Part shown: piece after piece, positions 22,094-32,140 of the stretch | Layout of the letters: every line of letters starts with the position of its first letter | How positions within the stretch are numbered: position 1 is the stretch's first letter | NCBI GenBank assembly: GCA_036250195.1 | Contig: JAVHZZ010000011.1 | Coordinates: forward strand, 57,634,011 to 57,698,010 | Length of the DNA: 64,000 bases | Direction: 5' to 3' | From: Mixophyes australis | Lineage: Eukaryota; Chordata; Amphibia; Anura; Limnodynastidae | Program-made: the position numbers and the translations under genes | Notes under the pieces: generated by a model | Told to the model about the DNA's origin: nothing | What the model saw: the letters and a program-made list of their open reading frames with translations, nothing else | Database searches by the model: none

Positions 22094-22233
22094 AGATCAA
22101 CAAATTTTGAAGATAAGATATGGTCGCAGGAAAGAAATTGTGGACTATAATACTTGTGATACTACTCAAGTTATTTATTGTATAAACTGTTCCTGCAATA
22201 AAAACTATGTAGGAATGAAAACAAGAATTTTGT
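22094..22233 (+). pseudogene. PLE linker and GIY-YIG endonuclease, first half
   Basis: The plus-strand frame carries GRRKEIVDYNTCDTTQ followed by VIYCINCSCNKNYVGM, the start of a GIY-YIG nuclease as attached to Penelope-type RT. About 70 bp at its start duplicates, in inverse orientation, the end of the minus-strand block (20880-20945). The frame ends at a TAA (22233-22235) and is then cut by element C. Confidence 0.72.
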
Positions 22234-22238
22234 AACAC

Positions 22239-23519
22239 TGTCACTCACAGGACTGTTAGTGCCTCTAGGTTGGGACATGGGTCTCTCTCGCTCCTGCCGC
22301 CGCCTCTCCTGAGCCACGGATGACCGCCATCTTGACTAAGATTGCGCATGTGCAGAAACCCTGAACCTCGCCTCTAGTCTCATTGGTTAATTAATCACCT
22401 CTCAGTACTTAAGGCACCTGTTGCCCTATTACCTTTGCCTGTTCTTGGTTCTCATTCCTTGAGACTCTGAGGTGTTTCCTGTTTCTGCTCGTGTTATCCG
22501 TTTGCTCCTGGACAAGTCTCCTCTCCACATCGGTAGTAGAACTTACTCGCTGCAGACTACTCTCACTACCTCCATTATCTGCCTGCTTCTGGACAAGTCT
22601 CCTCTCCACATCGGTAGTAGAACTTACCCGCTGCAGACTACTCTCGCTACCTCCGTTACCTGCCTGCTTCTGGACAAGTCTCCTCCACATTGGTAGTAGA
22701 ACTTACCCGCTGCAGACTACTCTCGCTACCTCTGTTATCTGCCTGCTTCTGGATAAGTCTCCTCTCCACATCGGTAGTAGAACTTACCCGCTGCAGACTA
22801 CTCTCGCTACCTCCGTTACCCGCCTGCACCTGGACAAGTCTTCCCTTCACATCAGTGGTACAACTTGCCTATTGCAGACCACTCGCGTTACTCCGTTCCA
22901 CACCTACACCTGGACAAGTCTTCCCTTCACATCAGTGGTACAACTTGCCTATTGCAGACCACTCACGTTACTCCGTTCCCTGCCTGCACCTGGACAGGTC
23001 TTCCCTACACATCAGTGGTACAACTTGCCTATTGCAGACCACTCATGCTATTCTGTTACACATCTGCGCTGGACAAGTCTTCTCTACATATCCGTGGTGA
23101 AACTTACCAGCTATAGACCATTCATGTTTCCTTGTGATATAGCTACTACTCTGTATGGTACCTATTGGCTGGACTAAAGTCTACAAGTGCCTCTGTATTG
23201 TAGCTGCTGCGTGTCTGACTTTTCTACTATATTGTTGATTGGTCGTTGCCTAACGTTATCCAGTTATCAAGTACTGGCCTGCTATATGCTACCTGCGTGC
23301 TAAGGCACTTGGACTCTTTTCTCATTTGATCCTGTTTACTAAACTGCTGAACCATCATAGTTCCACGGTGCCAAGACTCAGCATTTATACTATTGACATT
23401 CCTTTCCTCTATTCTACTGTATGGTTCTACTGTTTTACCACACTACCCAGAGGTCCGCACTTCTGGTAAGTGTAGTTACACCTGGTGAATTCTGGGTAAA
23501 ACTCCTAGTGCCCGTGACC
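22239..23519 (+). repeat. 5' LTR of element C with internal hairpin repeats
   Basis: 1281 bp starting TGTCACTC. The last base is mutated (CCCGTGACC against GTGACA in the 3' LTR). TATA-like TACTTAAG is at 22406-22413, and the predicted RNA start region GCCTGTTCTT is at 22437-22446. About eight tandem units of roughly 80 bp (22500-23110) each carry a short hairpin. A 228-codon open frame over 22491-23177 is only the translation of these repeats. Confidence 0.92.
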
Positions 23520-23532
23520 GTAAGAACAGGCC
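23520..23532 (+). promoter_or_regulatory. element C primer-binding site, self-complementary type
   Basis: GTAAGAACAGGCC lies between the LTR and the gag ATG (23533). AAGAACAGGC (23522-23531) is the exact complement of GCCTGTTCTT (22437-22446), about 31 nt past the TATA-like box in the LTR. Confidence 0.7.
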
Positions 23533-24458
23533 ATGACAGACCCAGGATCAGAACCAACAGCTAAGGATATCCTGCAGTACCTGGTTACTCAGGTTGAACA
23601 ACAAGATGCTCGTCAGCAACAATTATTTCAATGTTTGTAGTCTTTAGTCTCTCGGGGAGATCCTGTGCAAAATGAATCTTCTACTAATAATCCCCGGGAG
23701 TCTTCTTCTCTCCCAGTGCCATCCCAGGTGTCTGTTGCTTCTACTCTACACCTGCCTACTCCCTCTTTGATGGAGATCCAAAAGCTTGTAGGGGCTTTCT
23801 CAATCAGTGCTCTATTCATTTTGAGCTCCAACCTCAAAATTTCCCTACTCATCGCTCTAAAGTGGCCTATTTAATCTCTCTGTTTTCTGGACAGGCTCTG
23901 GCATGGGCCTCTCCTTTGTGGGAAAGAAATGACCCCCTGCTGGAGGATAGTGCCATGTTCATTTCAACTTTCTGAAGAATTTTTTATGAACCTGGTCGTG
24001 TTATTTCTGCTGCCTCTAGTATTCTTCGATTACGCCAAGGATCCCGTTCAGTAGCACAGTACGTAATTCAATTTCGCACACTTGCCTCTGAACTCTAATG
24101 GAATAGTGAGGCATTGATAGCTGCCTTCTGGCAAGGTCTTGCTGACAAGATTAAAGATGTGCTGGCTTCCCAAGAGTTACCATCTTCTTTGGATGCATTG
24201 ATATCTTTGTGCAACATAGTAGACATGAGATTCCGAGAAAGAAATTCCGAAAAGGAGTCTTCGCCTAAAGTATCGGGTCGCCTGCCTTCTCGATTTCGTC
24301 ATCCCTCACCTTCAGTGGAACCCATGGAGGTAGGACGTTCTAGATTGACTTCAGAAGAGAGGGAATGACGGTTGAAGAATAAGCTCTGTATTTATTGTGC
24401 TGATCCTAATCACTTGCTGAACTCATGCCCTAAAAAGTCGGGAAACGCGAGGCCCTAA
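23533..24458 (+). pseudogene. element C gag, broken
   Basis: ATG 23533 opens a gag similar to that of D, with an early TAG (23638) and frame changes around 23780 and 23970. Conserved pieces are FSGQALAWASPLWE (about 23885), the AAFWQGLADKIKD region (24115) and a zinc knuckle CIYCADPNHLLNSC (about 24385-24430). A TGA at 24366 replaces an arginine (CGA) codon, consistent with CpG decay. It would form the RNA-packaging particle. Confidence 0.85.
24440..24446 (+). promoter_or_regulatory. -1 frameshift heptamer, gag-pol of element C
   Basis: G GGA AAC in correct phase at the end of gag (stop 24456-24458). Slipping back one base enters the pol frame. A weaker stem, CTAACCT with AGGTTGAG, can be drawn just downstream. 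Confidence 0.7.
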
Positions 24459-26577
24459 CCTGTTCTGGAGAGGTAAGGTTGAGGTCCCTGGAATCCTCTC
24501 CACACCTTTTGAATTCTAAAGTTTGCTCGTTTGCTGTTACTGTTTCCACTTCTACTAAGTCTTTTACATCGCAAGCACTTCTGGACTCTGGAGCTGCTGG
24601 GAGTTTTATTTCAAGTTCCTTAGTGTGTCAGTGGTCTTTACCTGTGACTCCTTTAAAAACAGCTATTGCTGTTACGGCCATAGATGGTTCACGAATTATC
24701 AATGGAACTATTACTCAACGTACCATTCCTGTAAACCTTAAAATCGGGGCTTTATATCAAGAGCAAATTTCGTTTTTAGTTCTTCCGGTTACTACTAGTC
24801 CTATTGTACTTGGCTTTCCGTGGCTTCAACTCCATTCTCCACAGATTGACTGGAATGTTCCGCAAGTTATTTCCTGGGGTTCAGATTGTCATCACAGATG
24901 TTTGACTCAAGTGGTTCCAGTGAAAATAAATAAATCATCTATAACACCTTGTCCACCTGGTCTTCCTCCACAGTACAACTCCTTTGCTGATGTACTTGAT
25001 AAAGCCCAGTCAGAACGTCTTCCGCCTCATCGAGCTTGGGATTGTCCAATAGATGTACAACCTGGCAAAAATACTCCTAGGGGTCGTGTTTACCCCCTTG
25101 CGTTACCAGAGACCCAGGTGATGTCTAACTATATCAAGGAAAATCTCCATCGTGGGTTTATTCAACCGTCCATTTCTCCCGCTGGAGCGGGTTTCTTTTT
25201 TGTTAAGAAGAAGGACGGGTCTTTGAGACCGTGTATAGATTATCGAGGTCTTAATGCCATAACCATCAAAAATCGTTACCCCATTCAGTTAATTAATTAA
25301 CTTTTTGATCGCATTAAGGGAGCTCGGATATTCACTAAACTGGATCTTCGTGGTGCTTATAATTTAATTCGGATCAAGGCCGGAGACGAATGGAAGACAG
25401 CTTTTAACACCAGGGATGGACATTATGAATATCTTGTCCTGCCCTTTGGATTGTGTAACGCCCCAGCTGTCTTCCAGGGGTTTGTTAATGAGATTTTCCG
25501 GGACTTGTATGTTTGTGTCGTTGTCTATCTAGACGACATATTGATATTTCCTCAAGATCTTTCATCCCATCGATTACATGTGGCAGAGGTCCTTTCTAGA
25601 CTCCGGGAGAATTCCTTTTCTGTACACTGGAGAAATGTTCCTTTGAATTATCTCAGATTCCCTTCCTGGGATATATTGTGTCTGGAGTAGGTCTGGAGAT
25701 GGATCCGGAGAAAGTGAATGCAGTGTTACATTGGCCCCAGCCAACTACTCAGAGCTATTCAACGCTTTTTAGGATTTGCTAACTATTATCAACGTTTTAT
25801 TCAAGGTTTCTCCTCCATTGTCTCTTCTATTGTGGCGCTTACCCGTAAGGGTGCTAATACCAAGCAATGGTCTCCTGAGGCTCTTCAAGCATTTCAGTTC
25901 CTCAAGAAGGCGTTTTCAACTGCTCCTATTCTTCGACAACCTGATGTTACCCTTCCTTTTTTCCTTGAGGTAGATGCCTCTAATGTTGGACTAGGAGCCA
26001 ATCTATCTCAGAAATCTGAACAAAAGAAATTCCATCCTTGTGCTTTCTACTCACAAAGTTCATTACCTGCTGAGAAGAATTATACTATCGGAGATAAGGA
26101 GCTATTAGCCATAAAGGTGGCTTTGGAGGAGTGGAGATACCTACTAGAGGGTGCTCTTCACCCCGTGACCATTTTTACTGACCATAAAAATCTTCTCTAT
26201 CTACAGTCAGCTCAATGTATGAACCCCCGACAAGCAAGGTGGTCACTTTTTTTCTCTCGCTTTGACTTAATTATAACCTTCAAACCGGCTTCTAAGAATT
26301 AAAAAGCGGATGCATTGTCTCGGGCGGTGGCCTCTTCCTCTGATATTGAAGATTGTTTTGATCGTCCCATACTGGATCCTAAATGTGTCAGTTTAGCTGC
26401 TTCTTCCACCAATGCTCTACCGTTTGGGAAAACCTTTGTTCCACCACTTCTTTGCAAAAAGATTTTGTCATGGTATCATTCCTCTCGTTTTGCTGGGCAT
26501 TCTGGAGAACGAAAAACATTAGAGATTCTCTCTCGAAGTTACTTGTGGCCCTCTATTAGGAAAGATGTCAAGGAGTT
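24440..26577 (+). pseudogene. element C pol, first part: protease, RT, RNase H, integrase zinc finger
   Basis: Domains in order: retropepsin LDSGAAGSF (24586-24612), RT with [11 protein letters not shown] (about 25340), PFGLCNAP (25443) and catalytic YLDDILIF (25527-25550), RNase H FLEVDASN (25963) and FTDHKN (26170), and integrase HHCC start WYHSSRFAGHSG (26470). Lesions include TAA at 25298-25300 (glutamate expected), frame changes near 25620 and 25735, and TAA at 26300-26302. The sequence is cut after KEFV by element B. Confidence 0.88.
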
Positions 26578-27239
26578 TGTCACGACTGATAGTGGGTGTA
26601 CGACTGATAGTGGGTACCTGCTGTTGTTGGCGCAACTCAGAGGAAGGCGCGGAGTCTAACATGCCCCTGGTATTCACCAGGAACCCCCGCAAGGAAGTAT
26701 TGACTCCGCTGCAGGGACACGCAGGTCGCGGTCCTTCCTAGAGTCCACAGCGAGATACAAGGAGGTGTCAGACAGGCCGGGTCAGCAACGTTCAGGTAGA
26801 AGAGGTACAAAGGGAAATCCAGAAGAATGGTGAGGCAAGCCGGGTCGGTAACTTTCAGGGAGCACAGTACAAAGGCAGAAACCAAATAGGGGTGGTCAAA
26901 CGGTCCGGGTCAAAAGGGTCACAAGCAGCACGAGGATAGTCAGGAACGAATACAGCAACTGGTATACACAAACGCTGGAGACAGGAAGACCTGATACTCT
27001 GGCACTGGTGAGAGGGCAGGAAGAGGTTTAAATACTGTGGTCACCCAATCAGAATCAGCGCTGCAGCGCTGTCATACCTGCCGCCGGGAATCCTTCATAG
27101 CGTCCCGTTGCCTAGCAACGGGGCGTGTCATCACATCCAGGAGTCAGATGGCAGGGGGATCCGGAAGTGACGCGTCTGGTTGCATAGCAACCAGACGCGC
27201 TGTCAGGCAGACAGGCGGCCGTGCGGACGGCGCCTGACA
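26578..27239 (-). repeat. 3' LTR of element B
   Basis: 662 bp. The U5 end carries a short duplication (ACGACTGATAGTGGGT twice, 26582-26614) absent from element A. Both U3 palindromes are intact here. Confidence 0.93.
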
Positions 27240-30200
27240 GTATACCCTCCTCTTCTTCCTCCTGTTTGAAGGAACTTTTTGAGAATTCTAGGAGCGTGAA
27301 GGTCCTGCTTGTCCACCCATGATCTCTCCTCTGGGCCAAATCCTTTCCAATGGACAAGAAATTGCTGTTTGCCACGAAGAATGCGAGAGGCCAAGATCCG
27401 ATTGACTTCGAATTCAGTTCCAGAAGAGGTTTGTATTGGTGGGGGACGACAGGGAGGTCGATAGAATTTATTGAGTACCACTGGTCGTAGTAATGAGACA
27501 TGAAAAGTATTATGACATCTCAGAGAAGGAGGAAGTTTCAATTTAAAGCATACAGGATTAATGACTTGCAAGATGGTGTACGGGCCAATAAATCGAGGAG
27601 CCATCTTCATAGAAGGAACCTTTAGTCTTAGGTCCCGGGTGGATAGCCATACTTGGTCTCCCACCTTTAAGAGAGGAGTGGCCCTCCGATGACGATCTGC
27701 AAAGATTTTGTGATGCTGAGTAGCCTTGAGTAAAGCCATCTTAGTCTTAGCCCAAATGAGAGAAAACTCCCGATAAAGAGTATCTACGGCTGGAACCGGT
27801 GAAGAGGACACTGGAAAAGGATCCGGGAACACAGGATGACTTCCGTATACAATAAAGAATGGGGAGAATCCGGTAGACTCATGAATGTGTTGGTTATGGG
27901 AGAACTCCGCCCAAGGAAGGAATTGAGACCATTTATTCTGATTGTCGGAGGTAAAACAGCGGAGGAATGTCTCGAGATCCTGATTGATTCGCTCCGTCTG
28001 TCCATTGGTTTGCGGATGGTATCCCGAAGAGAATTTCAATTCTATGTTCAATCTCTTACAAAAGGTTCTCCAAAAATGGGATGTGAATTGGACTCCACGG
28101 TCCGAAATGATCTCCTTCGGGCAACCATGTAATCTGAATATCTCCTTGATAAAGATATCTGCCAGACGACTGGCCGTGGGCAGTCCAGTTAGAGGAATAA
28201 AATGTGCTATCTTCGAAAATCGATCAATAACCACCCAGATAGTGGTAAACCCTGCACTGTGGGGTAGGTCTGTGATAAAATCCATGGCCACACTTTCCCA
28301 AGGAGCATCGGGGATAGGGAGTGGACGAAGAAGGCCTGCCGGAACTCTTCTACAAGTTTTGTGTTGAGCACAAGTAGTGCAGGAAGCAATAAATTTACCA
28401 ATATCGGCACGTACATTAGGCCACCAGAAGCGACGGCAAAGCAGCGATGTTGTCTTCTTTATTCCAGCATTGCCGGCAATGCGGGATGAATGAGCCCACT
28501 GCAGAGTCTTGAGCCGGAGATGCGGTTCCACGAATGACCGGCCTGGAGGAAGAGAGGACGTTTTGGTCCTAGTAAGGGCTACGATATTAGAAGGATTAAT
28601 AATATGCTGAGGAACCAACGGTCTTAAACGATCGGAATCGTCAAATGAGCGAGATAATGCATCGGCACGTCCGTTCTTGGCTCCAGGGCAGAATGTGAGC
28701 TTCATGTTAAATCGAGCAAAGAAGGATGCCCAGCGGGCTTGCCGAGGATTAAGGCAACGAGCCTCTTGAATGAACACTAGGTTCCGATGGTCGGTAAATA
28801 CAGTAACAGGAAATATAGCCCCCTCCAACAGATGTCGCCATTCCTCCAGAGCCGCCTTGATGGCCAGTAACTCCTTGTCCCCTATTCCATAATTACATTC
28901 ACTTGGAAGAAATCGTCTGGAGAAAAACCCACACGGGTTGTGTGAGCCAGCCGGAGACTCTTGAAAAAGCACCGCCCCAATGCCTACAGAGGATGCATCT
29001 ACCTCTAAGAAGAAAGGTCGTTCTTGATCTGGCTGGGACAGAACTGGGGCTGAAGAAAATGCTTTCTTTAACGTTATGAAGGCAGACATGGCTTCCGAGG
29101 ACCAAACCCTGGGGTTGGCAGTCTTCCTGGTTAAAGCTGTAATGGGGGCTATAATGGTGGAGAATCCCTGAATAAATTGGCGATAATAGTTTGCAAAGCC
29201 AATGAACCTTTGAATAGCTTTAAGGCCTTGTGGCTGAGGCCAGTCCAGAATAGCTGATACCTTGGTGGGATCCATACAAAGACCTTGACCCGACACAATG
29301 AAACCAAGAAAAGGGACCTGGCTAATCTCAAACACACATTTCTCCAGCTTGCAGTAGAGGTGATGTTTCCGGAGTCTACGTAAGACCTCCTTTACTTGTT
29401 CCCGATGAGTCTTCAGATCTTTAGAAAATATTAATATATCGTCTAAATACACTACCACAGAAGTGTATAACAGGTCATGAAAGATATCGTTAACAAAGGT
29501 TTGGAAGATGGCTGGGGCGTTGCAGAGGCCGAAGGGCATCACCAGGTACTCGAAATGTCCATCTCTGGTGTTAAAGGCCGTTTTCCATTCGTCTCCCTTT
29601 TTGATGCGAATCAAATTATAGGCCCCACGGAGATCTAGTTTGGAAAAAATTTGAGATCCACTGAGTTTGTCAAAGAGGTCGGAGATGAGAGGTAGTGGAT
29701 ATCGATTTTTGACAGTGATGCGGTTGAGAGGACGATAATCAATACAAGGCCGAAGAGACCCATCCTTCTTCTTAACGAAAAAAAACCCTGCACCCGCTGG
29801 GGAAGTGGATTTGCGGATAAATCCCCGTTTCAGGTTTTCTGAAATGTATTGAGACATGGCTGACGTCTCTGGACGGGATAAAGGGTAGGTCCTCCCTTTG
29901 GGGATGGGTTGGTCAGGGGATAAAACAATAGCGCAATCCCATGGACGATGAGGAGGCAAAATCTCCGCTTCCACTTTACTGAATACATCTTGGAATTCCA
30001 TATAGGCCTCAGGAAGGTGGGTTAGCTCGGAATGAGCCATTACTTGACATTTTGGAGGCAAGACTCTAGACAGACATTCAAAGCGACATCCTGAACCCCA
30101 CGACATAACTTGAGCGTGGTCCCAATCCATCTGAGGAGAATGTTTTCTCAGCCACGGTAGCCCCAAGATGAGGGGATTAATGGACCTCGGCAACACCAAA

Positions 30201-30538
30201 AGTTGGATCATTTCGCTATGAAGTACTCCTACCATCAACCGAACAGGAGAAGTCACGGAGGAGATGGAGCCGTGAGTGACACGACTTCCGTCGACTGCCG
30301 TCAGAGATAACGGTTGAGGCAATGGGTGTAAAGGTATTTGGAGCTGCGAAGCTAGATCTGCCGAAATGAAGTTCCCGGAGGAGCCGGAGTCCACAAAGGC
30401 CGTGGTGGAAAAGGTACCCTTGGGGGTGCTCAGGATGACAGCCATCTGAAATTCTGGGGAATTTTCTTTAGAATAGGGAGCAACTGTGGATTCTCCTAAA
30501 ACGGCCTCCCCGCCACCGTTTAGGAGGAAGAGTTTCCC
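27203..30538 (-). CDS. element B pol polyprotein, apparently intact, with chromodomain
   Basis: The open frame runs from the slippery site to a stop inside the 3' LTR, about 1110 codons; the first ATG is at 30445. It holds retropepsin (VDSGSSGNF), RT (YLDDILIF), RNase H, integrase with HHCC (one histidine of A's GHAG is GNAG here, which may weaken zinc binding) and the DDE residues in DFITDLP, SDRGVQF and GQTERIN. A GPY-type module and a full chromodomain (FLVHWKGFGPEERSW) follow. It could encode active enzymes if expressed by frameshifting, but the matching gag is split. Confidence 0.92.
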   Translation of the reverse strand, partial: GKLFLLNGGGEAVLGESTVAPYSKENSPEFQMAVILSTPKGTFSTTAFVDSGSSGNFISADLASQLQIPLHPLPQPLSLTAVDGSRVTHGSISSVTSPVRLMVGVLHSEMIQLLVLPRSINPLILGLPWLRKHSPQMDWDHAQVMSWGSGCRFECLSRVLPPKCQVMAHSELTHLPEAYMEFQDVFSKVEAEILPPHRPWDCAIVLSPDQPIPKGRTYPLSRPETSAMSQYISENLKRGFIRKSTSPAGAGFFFVKKKDGSLRPCIDYRPLNRITVKNRYPLPLISDLFDKLSGSQIFSKLDLRGAYNLIRIKKGDEWKTAFNTRDGHFEYLVMPFGLCNAPAIFQTFVNDIFHDLLYTSVVVYLDDILIFSKDLKTHREQVKEVLRRLRKHHLYCKLEKCVFEISQVPFLGFIVSGQGLCMDPTKVSAILDWPQPQGLKAIQRFIGFANYYRQFIQGFSTIIAPITALTRKTANPRVWSSEAMSAFITLKKAFSSAPVLSQPDQERPFFLEVDASSVGIGAVLFQESPAGSHNPCGFFSRRFLPSECNYGIGDKELLAIKAALEEWRHLLEGAIFPVTVFTDHRNLVFIQEARCLNPRQARWASFFARFNMKLTFCPGAKNGRADALSRSFDDSDRLRPLVPQHIINPSNIVALTRTKTSSLPPGRSFVEPHLRLKTLQWAHSSRIAGNAGIKKTTSLLCRRFWWPNVRADIGKFIASCTTCAQHKTCRRVPAGLLRPLPIPDAPWESVAMDFITDLPHSAGFTTIWVVIDRFSKIAHFIPLTGLPTASRLADIFIKEIFRLHGCPKEIISDRGVQFTSHFWRTFCKRLNIELKFSSGYHPQTNGQTERINQDLETFLRCFTSDNQNKWSQFLPWAEFSHNQHIHESTGFSPFFIVYGSHPVFPDPFPVSSSPVPAVDTLYREFSLIWAKTKMALLKATQHHKIFADRHRRATPLLKVGDQVWLSTRDLRLKVPSMKMAPRFIGPYTILQVINPVCFKLKLPPSLRCHNTFHVSLLRPVVLNKFYRPPCRPPPIQTSSGTEFEVNRILASRILRGKQQFLVHWKGFGPEERSWVDKQDLHAPRILKKFLQTGGRRGGYTVRRRPHGRLSA
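30494..30538 (-). promoter_or_regulatory. -1 programmed frameshift signal, gag-pol of element B
   Basis: GGGAAAC on the minus strand (plus 30532-30538) in correct phase, with the same downstream stem as in A (plus 30494-30504 pairing with the CCGTTTAGGA segment just after the loop). The pol frame is entered exactly by a one-base backward slip. Confidence 0.85.
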
Positions 30539-31465
30539 GGTTTCTTAGGACAAACTCTTAGCAGGTGTCCCGGATCTCCACAATACAGACACAGGCGTTG
30601 TTTGAAACGTCTCTCCCTCTCCTCAAGGGATAATTTAGAGCGTCCTACTTGCATTGGTTCGTCCACTGGCAGGATGGGATTTTGGAACTGGGGTGCTAGC
30701 CGTGATATGAACCGTTTGCCAGGAGAGCGTTCCTGCGTGCGCTCTTGGTAGCGCAAATCCACCTTGATGCACATGGAGATGAGAGAATCTAACTCGGCCG
30801 GGAGTTCTCTGGAAATTAGCTCATCCTTAATCCGGTCCACCAGACCTTGCCAAAAGGTTGCCACCAGTGCTTCGTTATTCCATTTTAACTCGGAAGCCAG
30901 GGTTCGAAATTGAACTGCGTATTGCCCCACGGACAGGTCACCTTGGAGGAGGTTTAACAAGCTAGTAGCTGCAGAAGCAACTCTTCCGGGATCATCGAAG
31001 ACTTTCCTGAAAGCTTCAATGAAGGAGTTGGAGCTATTAAGAAGTGGACCCCCTTGTTCCCATAAAGGTGAGGCCCAGGCAAGGGCTTGACCACTGAGGA
31101 GGGAGATGAGAAAGGCTACTTTGGTGCGTTCTGAGAAAAAAGGCCCCTGGGTTGCACTCAAATTGAATGGCACATTGGTTCAGAAAGCCCCTGCACTTCT
31201 TGGGATCACCGTCAAACTTTTCGGGTGTCGGGATGCGTACACCGGAGGCCGCTGTAGAGACCGTAACCACACTGGATGCTGTGGATGCCGCAGAGGTTAT
31301 GGCTGGTGTAGCGGGTGCAGCATTCTGAAATGTATCGAAGCGGGTAGCAATCCCTTGGACACATTGTAGGAGATGCGCTTGGGCTGCTTCTTGTTGCTCC
31401 ACTCGTTGAGCCAAATGCAGGAGTAGGTCACGAGCAGACGGTTCACCAGACCCCTCCGTTGTCAT
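30520..31465 (-). pseudogene. element B gag, split by one-base frameshift
   Basis: ATG at 31465. Same organisation as gag of A, with the switch between frames at the six-T run (plus 31136-31141). The second frame continues open to the zinc knuckle CLYCGDPGHLLRVC and TAA at 30520. Apart from the switch no lesion is seen. Confidence 0.88.
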
Positions 31466-31478
31466 GGCCAGAGTATAC

Positions 31479-32140
31479 TGTCACGACTGATAGTGGGTGT
31501 ACGACTGATAGTGGGTACCTGCTGTTGTTGGCGCAACTCAGAGGAAGGCGCGGAGTCTAACGTGCCCCTGGTATTCACCAGGAACCCCCGCAAGGAAGTA
31601 TGGACTCCGCTGCAGGGACACGCAGGTCGCGGTCCTTCCTAGAGTCCACAGCGAGATACAAGGAGGTGTCAGACAGGCCGGGTCAGCAACGTTCAGGTAG
31701 AAGAGGTACAAAGGGAAATCCAGAAGAATGGTGAGGCAAGCCGGGTCAGTAACTTTCAGGGAGCACAGTACAAAGGCAGAAACCAAATAGGGGTGGTCAA
31801 ACGGTCCGGGTCAAAAGGGTCACAAGCAGCACGAGGATAGTCAGGAATGAATACAGCAACTGGTATACACAAACGCTGGAGACAGGAAGACCTGATACTC
31901 TGGCACTGGTGAGAGGGCAGGAAGAGGTTTAAATACTGTGGTCACCCAATCAGAATCAGCGCTGCAGCGCTGTCATACCTGCCGCCGGGAATCCTTCATA
32001 GCGTCCCGTTGCCTAGCAACGGGGCGCGTCATCACATCCAGGAGTCAGATGGCAGGGGGTTTCGGAAGTGACGCGTCTGGTTGCATAGCAACCAGACGCG
32101 CTGTCAGGCAGACAGGCGGCCGTGCGGACGGCGCCTGACA
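31479..32140 (-). repeat. 5' LTR of element B
   Basis: 662 bp with the same U5 duplication as its partner. TTTAAATA at 31928-31935 is the TATA-like box on the minus strand. GCCAGAGTAT (minus, 31904-31895) is the predicted RNA start, complementary to 31476-31467 at the primer site. Confidence 0.93.

Larger units (their letters stand above)
26578..32140 (-). mobile_element. Ty3/gypsy chromovirus B, same family as A, full length
   Basis: LTRs (26578-27239 and 31479-32140, 662 bp each) are flanked by GAGTT (26573-26577 and 32141-32145). It is inserted in the integrase region of element C. Internal order is as in A. Pol is open from the slippery site through the chromodomain, the best-preserved gypsy reading frame in the window; gag has the same one-base split as in A. 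The LTRs differ by about seven substitutions, so the insertion is recent. Confidence 0.95.

Noticed and set aside
22500..23110. Regularly spaced short repeats resembling a CRISPR array
   Set aside because: Units are adjacent and diverged, without unique spacers, and lie inside a eukaryotic LTR.
22491..23177. 228-codon open frame (and a similar one at 33578-34264) suggesting a repeat-rich protein
   Set aside because: It translates the tandem hairpin units of LTR C in arbitrary frames. All three frames stay open because the unit lacks stops, and the region lies within an LTR with clear borders.
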